Origin: Asaia bogorensis
GTDB taxonomy: Bacteria; Pseudomonadota; Alphaproteobacteria; Reyranellales; Reyranellaceae
Reading direction: 5' to 3'
DNA: 62,523 nucleotides
NCBI GenBank assembly: GCA_945905835.1
Contig: CAMDQJ010000007.1
Coordinates: 1 to 62,523, forward strand
Position numbers and translations under genes: made by a program. This document shows positions 7,673 to 16,237 of this stretch, in pieces (the first letter of the stretch is position 1; the number at the start of each line of letters is the position of its first letter). A model generated the notes under the pieces. The model saw nothing but the letters and a program-made list of their open reading frames with translations. It did no database searches and was not told the DNA's origin.

Positions 7673-8431
7673 CTATTGCGCGGCAGCGAGCCGCTGGCCG
7701 GGCAAGCCAGCGATCTCCTGAATCAGCTTCTTTGTCAGGGCCCGACCGAACGCCTCATGTCCGTCGGCAGCGACAGTGAACGACCCGGAACCGCCGATGA
7801 CGTTGTCTTGGAAGTATTTTTCGAGGCCTCCCGCCGGATTGGTGTGCTCCGGGCGGAACGATTCGGCGAGCGGCGTCAGAATCACCAGGGCATTGATGGT
7901 GATGCTCTTCGCGACGGCGGCGTCGCGGGCGTCGGTGACCGCGCGGCCGGAATTGTTGTTGCCGTCGCCGGAAACATCGATGATGCGCCGCTCCGAGGTG
8001 AACGGCGCGCGCTCGAGCTGGCGCACCGCGAAGTCGATGGCGCCGCTGATCGAGGTGCTGCCGGCGAACGATCGCGGTGCCTCGACCAGCCTGCCGCCGA
8101 AGCTGCGCGCGTCGGAACCGTTTTCGATCACCGTCCTGTCGACAACGACGTTCTGCATGTTGGCCGTCGCCCATTCAACGAAACACACGGCAATGCGCCG
8201 GTGCGGGCCGGAAGTGATCGCTTTGACCACGTCCGGATTCGAGATGGCGGCCGCCGCCCCCTCGCGCTGAAGCTTGAACTTGGGCTCGGTCACACTCCGC
8301 GAGACGTCGGCGGCGAGCACCAGCAGCATATCAACGGGTTCCGCAGCCCGCGCCGCCATCGAGACAAGCACCGGGACAAGCGCCAGCGCCAAGCTCAGCA
8401 GCGCAACCACCCTTGTCACCGCATAGGTCAT
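7673..8431 (-). CDS. DUF1194 (von Willebrand A-like) secreted protein
   Basis: The 252-residue product has a signal peptide ending AARAAEP and a vWA-like core. The DVSRSV segment (about residue 42) resembles the MIDAS DxSxS motif, and RRIIDVSGDGNNNSGR (about 146-161) is the hallmark of DUF1194. Further features are SISGAIDFAVRQLE and NVIGGSGSFTVAADG. A GGAGTG ribosome site precedes the ATG. Proteins of this family are periplasmic or exported; their biochemical role is unknown. Bases 7546-7672 hold no gene. Confidence 0.85.
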   Translation of the reverse strand: MTYAVTRVVALLSLALALVPVLVSMAARAAEPVDMLLVLAADVSRSVTEPKFKLQREGAAAAISNPDVVKAITSGPHRRIAVCFVEWATANMQNVVVDRTVIENGSDARSFGGRLVEAPRSFAGSTSISGAIDFAVRQLERAPFTSERRIIDVSGDGNNNSGRAVTDARDAAVAKSITINALVILTPLAESFRPEHTNPAGGLEKYFQDNVIGGSGSFTVAADGHEAFGRALTKKLIQEIAGLPGQRLAAAQ

Positions 8432-8528
8432 TTGTCACTCCATGGCAGGGCAGGCAATGGCGCAATCGCGCAGCTACCCAGCACGCTCACCTTCCCTTCC
8501 GCGTCGCCAGCATATAGCTTTTCATCCC

Positions 8529-9701
8529 ATGCGTGCTGGCGAGATCGTCTTCACTGGAATGGAACGCGTGGTGTTCGGCCGCCCGGCCGCCGAAGCTGCG
8601 GCCGAGGCGGCTGATCGGCTCGGCGCCAAGCGGGTGTTCATCCTCGCCGGAAAAACACTTAACCGCGATACCGATGCGGTCCGCCAGATCGCCGCAGCAC
8701 TTGGGTCGCGCTACGCCGGCCTGCATGACGAGATGCCCGCGCACAGCCCGCGCGACGCGGTGGTCGCCTGCGCCAACAAGGCCCGCGATGCCGGCTGCGA
8801 CCTGCTGGTCAGTGTCGGCGGCGGGTCGACGACCGATGGCGGCAAGGCGGTCACCATCTGCCTGGAACACGACATTCGCGAGCCGGACGGGCTCGAACCC
8901 TTCCGCACCGTGGTCGACGAGATCACGGGCAAGCGGAGCTTCCCGCAGTACCGCGCGCCGCGGGTGCGGCAGATCTGCGTGCCGACCACGCTGAGCGGCG
9001 GCGAATTCAACGCGCGCGCCGGCATCACCGAGCCGCGGCTGCGGCTGAAGCAGGCCTATATTCATCCCAGCATCATCCCGTTCGTGGTGATCTTCGATCC
9101 CGCCATCACCGTGCACACGCCGGAATGGCTGTGGCTCTCGACCGGCATCCGCGCCGTCGATCATGCCGTCGAGACCTACTGCTCGATCGATGGCAACGCC
9201 TACACCGACAGCACCGCGCTGCAGGCGCTGCGCCTGCTCGGCCGCGGGCTGGCGGCGGTAAAGCGCGATCCGGCCGACTTTGCGGCCCGGCTCGACTGCC
9301 AGATCGGCGCCTGGACCTCGATGATCGGCATCGTCGGCGGCACGCGCATGGGGGCAAGCCACGCCATCGGACATGTGCTCGGCGGCAGTGCCGGGGTGCC
9401 GCACGGCTACACCTCCTGCGTCATGCTCCCGGCCGTGCTGGCGTTCAACGCGGCGGTCAATGGCGATCGTCAGGAAGAGATCAGCGCCGCGCTCGGCGCG
9501 GCCGGCCTGCCGGCGGCCGAGGTGCTCGACCGCTTCATCGCAGGCCTCGGCCTGCCGCGGCGGTTGCGCGACGTCGGCGTCAAGCGCGAGGACCTGCAGC
9601 GCATCGCCACAAACTGCATGCTCGACGACTGGACCTTTTCCAACCCGCGGCCGATCCAGGGCGCGCAGGAGATCGTGCCGATCCTCGAGTCGGTGTACTG
9701 A
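8529..9701 (+). CDS. iron-containing alcohol dehydrogenase (maleylacetate reductase-like)
   Basis: Group III Fe-ADH of 390 residues from the ATG at 8529, which gives the family N-terminus MRAGEIVFTGMERVVFG; an upstream in-frame ATG at 8442 adds a non-homologous tail. Visible are the nucleotide motif LLVSVGGGSTTDGGKAV (about 93-109), PTTLSGGEFN, and metal-ligand positions around GIRAVDHAVETY and GASHAIGHVLGG with VPHGYTSCVMLP. It probably reduces an aldehyde or maleylacetate-type substrate with NAD(P)H. The next gene encodes a CoA transferase in the same direction, which suggests a shared catabolic route (inference). Confidence 0.85.
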   Translation: MRAGEIVFTGMERVVFGRPAAEAAAEAADRLGAKRVFILAGKTLNRDTDAVRQIAAALGSRYAGLHDEMPAHSPRDAVVACANKARDAGCDLLVSVGGGSTTDGGKAVTICLEHDIREPDGLEPFRTVVDEITGKRSFPQYRAPRVRQICVPTTLSGGEFNARAGITEPRLRLKQAYIHPSIIPFVVIFDPAITVHTPEWLWLSTGIRAVDHAVETYCSIDGNAYTDSTALQALRLLGRGLAAVKRDPADFAARLDCQIGAWTSMIGIVGGTRMGASHAIGHVLGGSAGVPHGYTSCVMLPAVLAFNAAVNGDRQEEISAALGAAGLPAAEVLDRFIAGLGLPRRLRDVGVKREDLQRIATNCMLDDWTFSNPRPIQGAQEIVPILESVY

Positions 9702-9734
9702 GGCTGTCGGCCCGTTTAACAAAGGTGGCGTCGG

Positions 9735-10934
9735 ATGGCTGATGGAATATTTGCAGGTCTGCGGGTCGTCGATTGCGCGAGCTGGATCGCCGGTCCGGCG
9801 GCGGCGACGATCTTCTCGGACTTCGGCGCCGAGGTAATCAAGATCGAGCCGCCGGGCGCCGGCGATCCGTGGCGGGCATCGCCGCCCGTGCCGGGCAAGG
9901 TCACGGATTACTGGTGGCAGTTGACGGCCCGCAACAAGCGAAGCCTGGCCATCGATCTCAAGCACCCCGAGGGCCTCGGCGTCCTTCACCGCCTGGCGGG
10001 CTCGACCGACGTCTTCATCACCAACTTCCCCCTGCCCGTGCGCGAGCGCCTGAAGATCGCCGCCGCCGACCTCCTGGCGATCAATCCGCGACTCGTCTAC
10101 GGCTCCATCTCGGCCTACGGCGAGGTTGGCGAGGAGGCAGCCCGGACAGGCTTCGACGCTACCGCCTACTGGGCACGCACCGGCCTGATGGACATGGTGC
10201 GGGCCACTCCCGAGGCGGAGCCGGTCCGCTCGATGCCGGGCATGGGAGACCATCCCACCGCGACGGCACTCTATGCCGCCATCGTGACGGCGCTCTATCG
10301 CCGCGAGAAGACCGGGCGCGGCGGCGTGGCGCAGACCTCGCTGCTGCAGAACGGCCTGTGGGCCAACGGCTGCTACGTGCAGAACCGGTTGTTCGGCGAG
10401 CACGTCCGGCACCGACCGCCCCGCACCGAGACGCCGAGCGCGCTTGCCAACCACTATCGCTGCCGCGACGGCCGCTGGTTCCTGATGGCGCTGCACAACG
10501 AGGCGCGCCAGCTCGCGAGCTTCCTAAAGGCGATCGATGCCGAGCACCTCGTGCGGGATCCGCGCTTCGCCACGCAACTCGACCGGCGCGCAAACCACAG
10601 GGTGCTGACCGCGATCCTCGACGACATCTTTACCAAGCGCGACCTGGCGGAATGGCGGCCGATCCTCGAGAAGGCTGGCGTGACCTTCGGCGCGGTCTGC
10701 ACGGTCGACGAAGCGGCAGACGACCCACAGGCGATCGAAATCGGCGCTCTGGTTCCCTTCGCCGACGGCGCCAATCTCACCGTGTCGAGCCCGTTTCACC
10801 TCGACGGCGAGACCAAGGTCGCCCCGGTCCGCGCACCCGCCGTCGGCCAGCATTCGGAAGCCGTGCTGCGCGACGCGGGCTACACGACCGACGATATCGC
10901 GCGGCTGAAGGCGCTCGGCGTATTGCAACAGTAG
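9735..10934 (+). CDS. family III CoA transferase (CaiB/BaiF)
   Basis: The 399-residue protein begins FAGLRVVDCASWIAGPAAA with FGAEVIKIEPPGAGDPWR, the classic interlocked-dimer CoA-transferase N-terminus. NKRSLAIDLKHPEG and the GFDATAYWARTGLMDMV segment, with the catalytic Asp near residue 143, follow. The C-terminus FHLDGETKVAPVRAPAVGQHSEAVL is also typical. It moves CoA between a carboxylic acid and an acyl-CoA; the substrate is not deducible. It lies 33 bases after the Fe-ADH gene and 65 before a VOC protein gene, probably one operon. Confidence 0.9.
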   Translation: MADGIFAGLRVVDCASWIAGPAAATIFSDFGAEVIKIEPPGAGDPWRASPPVPGKVTDYWWQLTARNKRSLAIDLKHPEGLGVLHRLAGSTDVFITNFPLPVRERLKIAAADLLAINPRLVYGSISAYGEVGEEAARTGFDATAYWARTGLMDMVRATPEAEPVRSMPGMGDHPTATALYAAIVTALYRREKTGRGGVAQTSLLQNGLWANGCYVQNRLFGEHVRHRPPRTETPSALANHYRCRDGRWFLMALHNEARQLASFLKAIDAEHLVRDPRFATQLDRRANHRVLTAILDDIFTKRDLAEWRPILEKAGVTFGAVCTVDEAADDPQAIEIGALVPFADGANLTVSSPFHLDGETKVAPVRAPAVGQHSEAVLRDAGYTTDDIARLKALGVLQQ

Positions 10935-10999
10935 GGGCGGCCCCGGGGCGCTGTGCTATAGTTCCCGGGCCGATCGGACTGATGGAAAGGAGCATTTCC

Positions 11000-11539
11000 A
11001 TGACTGCGCAAACCAAAGGCCGCATCCGTCACATTGCACTTAGCGTCAAGGATCCCTGGGAGACCGCCGAGTTCTACAAGCAGGCCGTGGGCCTGCAGGA
11101 AGTCATGGAGATCGACGGCCCGCTGGCCGAGGGCGTGTTCCTGACCGACGGCGTGGTCAACCTCGCCATCCTTCACTTCAAGAGCGACGGGGCCTCGCAG
11201 GGCACCGGCGTGGACTATGTCGGCATCCACCACATCGGCTTCTGGGTCGATGACGTGGTCGAACAGGGCAAGATCGCGCGCAACGTCGGCGCGACCTGGA
11301 TCATGGGCGACCCGACCAACCCGGATGGCTACGAGGTCAAGCACACCGATCTCAACGGCATCATCTTCGACATCGCCGCGCACGGCTGGGCCGGTTCGCA
11401 GAAAGACCCGGGGTCGGAGAACAACGTCGCGCATCCGAACCCGCAACGGCGGCTCACCAAGTTCGACGCGCGCCGCTCGCGGGCCATTGCAAAGTTCGCG
11501 GCGATGCGCGGGAAAAAAGTCCCGGTGGCCGCCGAGTGA
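11000..11539 (+). CDS. VOC (glyoxalase/bleomycin-resistance-fold) protein
   Basis: The 179-residue protein starts at 11000 behind GGAAAGGAG. The N-terminal half (RIRHIALSVKDPWETAEFYKQAVGL) and the second module (VGIHHIGFWVDDVVEQGKIA, then GYEVKHTDLNGIIFDI) are paired beta-alpha-beta-beta-beta units with His ligands at about 10 and 74 and acidic ligands later. Members include dioxygenases, epimerases and lyases; the lactoylglutathione lyase label would be a guess. Its position after the CoA transferase suggests action on a CoA-linked or carboxylic intermediate. Confidence 0.8.
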   Translation: MTAQTKGRIRHIALSVKDPWETAEFYKQAVGLQEVMEIDGPLAEGVFLTDGVVNLAILHFKSDGASQGTGVDYVGIHHIGFWVDDVVEQGKIARNVGATWIMGDPTNPDGYEVKHTDLNGIIFDIAAHGWAGSQKDPGSENNVAHPNPQRRLTKFDARRSRAIAKFAAMRGKKVPVAAE

Positions 11540-11570
11540 CGAGCCAAGGAGCCGACTAAAGGTCGCTCGA

Positions 11571-12479
11571 TCAGTCGGTCTCGATCGGCAACGACTCCGT
11601 CTTCGCCCACTCGCCCATCGAGGCGTCGTAGAGCTTGATGTCATCGTGGCCGAGCTGGTGCAGCAGGAACAGGTCGATAGTGGCCGATATGCCGCCGCCG
11701 CAATAGCAGATCGTGCGCTTGTCCTTCGACACCCCCTGGGCGGCGAACTTCGCCGCCGCATCGGCGAGCGTGGTGAAGCCCCTGGTCGCGGGATCGACCA
11801 GCGTGGCCGCCGACACGTTGACGCTGCCGGGCACGCGGCCGGGTCGGCCGTAGCGACTGGGCTCCAGCCCGCGATGGAACTGCGGCCCCAGCGCATTCAC
11901 CGTCACGGTGTCGCTGCGCCCGATGGCGGCCTTCACCGCCGCAGCACCGACGAACAGGCCGTCGCGCGGCGCCGCCACGAAGGTCGCGGGCGGATAGCCG
12001 CGCGGCGCGCCTGTTTCGAGAGGCCGGCCTTCGGCTTGCCATTTGTCGAGGCCGCCGTCGAGCACGGCCGCGTCGTCGAAGCCGAGCGAGCGCAGCATCC
12101 ACCATAAGCGCGTCGCCCACATCATCGTGCCGACGCTGTAGAGCACGACGCGCGTGCCGGGCCCGACCCCGTGCCGGCCGAACGCCGCCGCCAGCAGGCC
12201 GACCGGCGGCATCATGAAATGCAGATGCGTGGCGGTATCGGAGAACTCACCCTGCAGGTCGATAAAGTCGGCACCGGGGACGTGGCCTTTCTCGAACGTG
12301 TCGCGACCGGGCACGGCGATGTAGGGCTCGGCGGCGCCGGCGGGCGCCGGGTCGAGGCGGGTCGTGCAATCAAACACGCGCAGCGACGGGTCGCCGAGCG
12401 AAGCGGCCAGGGTGGCGGTATCGATCAGGGCGCGCGGGTTGCGCAAGGCGGTGTCCTCCGGGTTCGACGGCAGGGTCAC
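11571..12479 (-). CDS. thiosulfate / 3-mercaptopyruvate sulfurtransferase (two-domain rhodanese)
   Basis: The 302-residue tandem rhodanese has an N-terminal non-catalytic domain (GHVPGADFIDLQGEFSD, VVLYSVGTMMWATR, with no Cys in the loop) and a C-terminal domain whose active-site loop ICYCGGGISAT carries the persulfide Cys near residue 267. The sequence GRPGRVPGSVNVSAATLVDP between them is typical of SseA-type enzymes. The start is GTG at 12479. The loop CGGGIS differs from both CRKGVT and CGSGVT, so donor preference is uncertain. Confidence 0.88.
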   Translation of the reverse strand: MTLPSNPEDTALRNPRALIDTATLAASLGDPSLRVFDCTTRLDPAPAGAAEPYIAVPGRDTFEKGHVPGADFIDLQGEFSDTATHLHFMMPPVGLLAAAFGRHGVGPGTRVVLYSVGTMMWATRLWWMLRSLGFDDAAVLDGGLDKWQAEGRPLETGAPRGYPPATFVAAPRDGLFVGAAAVKAAIGRSDTVTVNALGPQFHRGLEPSRYGRPGRVPGSVNVSAATLVDPATRGFTTLADAAAKFAAQGVSKDKRTICYCGGGISATIDLFLLHQLGHDDIKLYDASMGEWAKTESLPIETD

Positions 12480-12513
12480 ACCGGCGGTCGCGATTTACAA
12501 TGACGGGAGGCGC

Positions 12514-12897
12514 CTACTCGGCGCTCGCGCCGGTCATCTTGATGAGCCGCAGCCACTGGGCGGCATCGTCGCGCAGGAATGCTGCGAACTGCTCGGGCGT
12601 GTTCGACTCCATCTCGTAGCCCAGCGCCACCAGATGGTCGGCGAGTTCCTTGCGCACCACCGCCGCCACGACCGCCGCGTTGAGCCGCATGACGACCTCG
12701 CGCGGCAGGCCCGCCGGGCCGAGCAGGCCGTAAAAGGTGCTCGAGATCAGGCCCGGATAACCGGATTCCTCGAAGGTCGGCACGTCGGGCAGGATCGCCA
12801 GGCGCTTCTTCGACGTGACGGCCAGCGCCTTCAGCTTGCCGGCCCGGACCTGGGCGAGCACGGCGAAGCCCCACGCATCGACGCGCAGCCGGAGCTG
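12514..12897 (-). pseudogene. Bug/TctC receptor, C-terminal fragment
   Basis: About 127 codons match only the last third of a Bug receptor: VLAQVRAGKLKALAVTSKKR, LPDVPTFEESGYPGLISSTF, YGLLGPAGLPREVVMRLN. The frame is closed upstream by a TAG at 12898-12900, and no signal peptide or N-terminal lobe is present. It lies 35 bases upstream of the rhodanese gene on the same strand. It is the second of three Bug loci in the window. Confidence 0.8.
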
Positions 12898-13025
12898 CTA
12901 GGGGTGAAGCGGCTCCGACAGCGACGCAGCGCGGCTGCCACGTCGCTCTGTTGAATCTCGACTAAAGCCCAATGGACCAGCCCCCTTGGGCGACGGATAC
13001 TTGCGGCGCTCAGGGGATAATATCC

Positions 13026-13442
13026 ATGCCGACCGATGCCGTTGCCCTCTACGCCACCGTAATCCTGCTCCTCCCAATGGCATGCTTCTTCCTGTCTTCG
13101 GCCGGCCTTCTGCTGGTTGGGTTAGAAATCCCGGAGGTCACTCAGCTGCTGCGCGGGATATTCAAAGACTATTTCTTGGCAATCGGCATAGCCGGGATCA
13201 TTGCGATGGTGTTGTTTGCTGCGGCGGAGCCCCCGGTGTTTTAGGCCGGTGCGATTGCCATCACGGCCTTTGCACTCCCGGCCCGCCGCTGGTTTCTGCA
13301 ACGGATGGACGTGGAACTGCAGGCCAGGGACGCCGGCGTCTCTGCCGCGGTCAGGCAGCTTCGCCTCCTGCATGTGAAGGGCATGCTGATCACCGCAGTC
13401 CAACTCGCAACCGTCGTGGCCTGCGTGCCCCTTATCGTCTAG
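13026..13442 (+). pseudogene. small integral membrane protein interrupted by one amber codon
   Basis: From the ATG at 13026 (MPTDAVALYATVILLLPMAC) two hydrophobic helices follow. A TAG stops the frame at codon 73 (13242-13244) directly after FAAAEPPVF. The same frame then continues sensibly for 65 more codons (AGAIAITAFALPARRWFLQR, VRQLRLLHVKGMLITAVQLA, VACVPLIV) to a second TAG at 13440. The restored product would be about 138 residues with 4 membrane segments. A single TGG-to-TAG change would explain it. No family is recognised. Confidence 0.6.
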
Positions 13443-13750
13443 TCCGCGCCGATCACTCGGCCATTGAGCGTTAGTGCCCGGTAGACATGGATAGAAACCT
13501 ACTGCCCGCAGGCGCCCCCGTTCTTCGGACATAATGTCCGCTCCTGGCACGAGCCGACGTCACCTAGCTCGGAAGGTGTTCCGCTTGCAGGGGCAAAGCG
13601 GTCATTCCGCAGGATCAGCCACAATTCTCCAAATGATCGAAGGCTGACATGGCGAAAACGCCTACGCGCCGAGTCCTTGGCTCCGGAACCAATTGAGAGT
13701 TACCATCGTCGCTGGAATAGACATCGCTAGCAGCTCGGAGAGGGGGAACT
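13443..13750. other. intergenic region, no gene recognised
   Basis: 308 bases between the amber-interrupted membrane gene and the flavoprotein gene. I see no convincing reading frame, RNA gene or repeat. The last bases hold the GAGAGGGGGAACT ribosome site for the gene at 13751. Confidence 0.5.
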
Positions 13751-14362
13751 GTGCCAGAGCTCGTCACTTCCGAAGCTCAACTCGATGCGATTTACGGCCC
13801 GCCGGCCGACCCGGCCGTGATCAAGGAGATCGACCACATCTCCGAGCATTATCGCCGCTTCATCGAGACCTCGCCCTTCCTCATTCTGGCTACTTCGGGC
13901 CCGGAAGGGCTGGATTGCACGCCGCGGGGCGATCCACCCGGCTTCGTTCGCGTGGTGGACAGTCGGACCGTCATGCTGCCGGATCGGCGCGGCAACAATC
14001 GCATCGATTCCCTGCGCAACATCGTCCGAGATCCGCGCATCGCGCTGCTGTTCCTGATCCCCGGTGTGGGCAGAACTCTTCGCATCAATGGCCGCGCGGC
14101 GATAAGCATCGACCCCGATCTCTGTGCGTCGTTCGCAATGGAAGGCAAGGTGCCGCGCAGCGTAATCGTTGTCACCGCAGAGAGTGTCTACACACAGTGC
14201 CCCAAGGCACTCGTTCGTTCCCGATTGTGGGATGCGCGCCTGCATGTCGACGAAAGCAGCCTGCCCAGCAGCGGCACAATCATGAAATCGCTGCAGAACG
14301 GCTTCGATGGCGAAACCTATGACCGTGACTACCCGCAGCGACTCAAGGAAACAATCTACTGA
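13751..14362 (+). CDS. pyridoxamine 5'-phosphate-oxidase-like FMN flavoprotein (MSMEG_1061 type)
   Basis: The 203-residue product starts with GTG after a strong purine-rich ribosome site. The split-barrel core is visible: FLILATSGPEGLDCTPRGDPPGFVRV, LPDRRGNNRIDSLRNIVRDP, then ALLFLIPGVGRTLRINGRA and the ESVYTQCPKALVRSRLW segment. These are hallmarks of FMN-binding PPOX-class proteins of the MSMEG_1061 group. Such enzymes reduce or sense small organic compounds; the substrate is unknown. It is monocistronic on the plus strand. Confidence 0.85.
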   Translation: MPELVTSEAQLDAIYGPPADPAVIKEIDHISEHYRRFIETSPFLILATSGPEGLDCTPRGDPPGFVRVVDSRTVMLPDRRGNNRIDSLRNIVRDPRIALLFLIPGVGRTLRINGRAAISIDPDLCASFAMEGKVPRSVIVVTAESVYTQCPKALVRSRLWDARLHVDESSLPSSGTIMKSLQNGFDGETYDRDYPQRLKETIY

Positions 14363-14460
14363 ACACGCGCGCCAAGGCCTGCCGCTCCATGGCAGGGACA
14401 TGTCTCATGAGAGAGACATCATCCGACAAGAGATCCGGTTGGAATAGGCGGTTATCGACC

Positions 14461-14844
14461 TTAGGCGGTTTTATCGCCTCGTCCGCCCCCACGCCCCGGC
14501 ATAGCGAGCGCCGCCTCGAATTCACGCTTGAGTTCATCGAGGCTGAACATCCCTGGCCTTACCGGAAACTGAGCGATAGCCGCGTTTCGTCTATTTTCAT
14601 CTGGCCACAACGCCCGACGCGCTCTCGATCGCGCCTCGTTGGATTTGCCGCCTCGAAGGCTGGTGATCGCCGCCGCGAGACACCGACGTTCCCAATCGCC
14701 TAGCGGGCAGACGCCCCTTTCGATGGCAATGAGGATCTGACGGATAGCAACCTGTGCCATCTGCTTCCCGGCCTCCGGGGCAAGCCCTTCAGAGGCTTCG
14801 CCAAAGGAGTTGCGCAACGCAATAAGATCGGGCGAGTCGGACAT
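14461..14844 (-). CDS. hypothetical protein
   Basis: A 127-residue protein beginning MSDSPDLIALRNSF. It is largely helical by composition, with KQMAQVAIRQILIAIERGVC and the basic GGKSNEARSRARRALWPDE segment, and ends in a Gly/Arg-rich tail. No signal peptide or membrane segment is visible, and I do not recognise a family. Codon usage is like its neighbours, so it is probably real. It is divergent from the broken MFS gene. Confidence 0.5.
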   Translation of the reverse strand: MSDSPDLIALRNSFGEASEGLAPEAGKQMAQVAIRQILIAIERGVCPLGDWERRCLAAAITSLRGGKSNEARSRARRALWPDENRRNAAIAQFPVRPGMFSLDELKREFEAALAMPGRGGGRGDKTA

Positions 14845-14976
14845 CGTGCTAGCATAGCGTAAACGCCTTGCCGCGTCGTGCGGTGTGAACAGCTCCGTGG
14901 CAGGAGACTTTGGCGCTGCTGTGGGGGACAGTCGGCGCGCGGACGGCTTGCGAGACACCCTGCAACAGATGCCTGC

Positions 14977-16199
14977 ATGAGCGAGAACAACAAGAAGATC
15001 GACATGCCGTTCCGGCACGTTCTTCGCACCATTCCGCCGGATTACTGGCGTCTTTGGTACGTCGGCATGGTCGTCTCCACCGTACGCTGGCTGGAGACGG
15101 TTGCCATGGGGATCGTTGTCTACCAGCAGACCGGCTCTGCCTTCGTCGTCGCCATGATCATCATGCTCCGGCTGCTCCCCATGGGCCTGTTCGGCGCCTT
15201 CCTCGGGGCCTTTGCCGAACGGTTCGACCGCCGCCTGACGCTTGCCGGAGTGGTCGGCCTGATGGCCGTCACCTCGGCCACGCTGTCCGTCATCGCCTGG
15301 ACGGCAACCCTGGAGGTCTGGCACCTCGCCCTGGCCAGTTTCATCAACGGTTGCGGCTGGGCCACGGATAATCCCCTGCGTCGGATGATGATGGGCGAAG
15401 TCATGGGCAGCGATCGCATGGCCACCGCGATGGCGCTCGATGTCGGCGCCGGCAATGCCAGCCGGATGGTCGGCCCGACCGTCGGCGGCTTGCTGCTGGC
15501 CGGGGCCGGCATCGAGGGTGCTTTCCTGCTGAGCGTGCTGATGTACGCGTCAGCCGTCGCGGCCACGCTGCGGGTCCGTACCCGCATCCCTTCTTCCCCT
15601 GGCGCCGGCGCCGTGCTGGCCCGCACCTGGGAGGGCGTGGCGATCGTCCTCACTGACAAGCGCCTCGGCGCGATCATGGCAGTGACCGTCATCTACAACG
15701 TCTTCGCCTGGCCGTTCACCAGCATGATCCCCGTGATCGGGCGCGACAGGCTGTTCCTCGGCCCGCAAGGGGTCGGCCTGCTGACCAGCGTCGACGGCGC
15801 GTCGGCGCCTTTGTCGGCGCCTTTGTGCTGGCGCTGTGGCTGGCGCCGGGCTGGCATGCCCGCGCCTATGTCGGCGGGGTCGCCGCCTACCTGGTGGGGC
15901 TGATTGCCTTCGCGCTGGCCCCCGTTCCTGTCCTGGCCGCCGCCGCGCTGCTGGTGACCGGTCTCAGCGGTGCGGCCTTTGCCACCCTGCAGGCAACGAT
16001 CGTCTACCTCGCGGCCCCTGTCGAAATGCGCTCGCGCATCCTCGGTGTGCTGTCGGTATGCATCGGCACCGGACCGGTCGGTTTCCTCTGGCTGGGCTGG
16101 CTGGCGGACCGCATCGGAGCGCCTCATGCCACGGCGATCACCGGTGCGATGGGGCTGTTGGCTCTCGCAGCGACCTACCCGCTATGGCGGAGGATTTGA
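14977..16199 (+). pseudogene. MFS transporter split by a -1 frameshift
   Basis: The first part (from ATG 14977, MSENNKKIDMPFRHVLRTIP) carries MFS helices 1-7 including LLPMGLFGAFLGAFAERFDR (the motif A loop region). Near 15795 the frame is lost; the remainder, LALWLAPGWHARAYVGGVAA through FLWLGWLADRIGAPHATAIT, continues in another frame to 16199. The shift abuts a 12-bp tandem duplication at 15801-15824. Joined, the two parts give about 407 residues, a full-length MFS permease. One missing base separates it from function, so it is a recent pseudogene or a sequence error. Confidence 0.8.
15801..15824 (+). repeat. 12-bp tandem duplication
   Basis: GTCGGCGCCTTT occurs twice back to back, encoding VGAFVGAF in the MFS frame. 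It lies at the frameshift point and is a plausible slippage site. Confidence 0.8.
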
Positions 16200-16237
16200 A
16201 CGAACTTTCGTCGGCGCGATTACCGAGAACGTGGCGG

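Noticed and set aside
8487..10496. A 669-codon minus-strand frame
   Set aside because: It is antisense to the Fe-ADH and CoA-transferase genes, with Arg/His/Ala-rich composition and no family resemblance.
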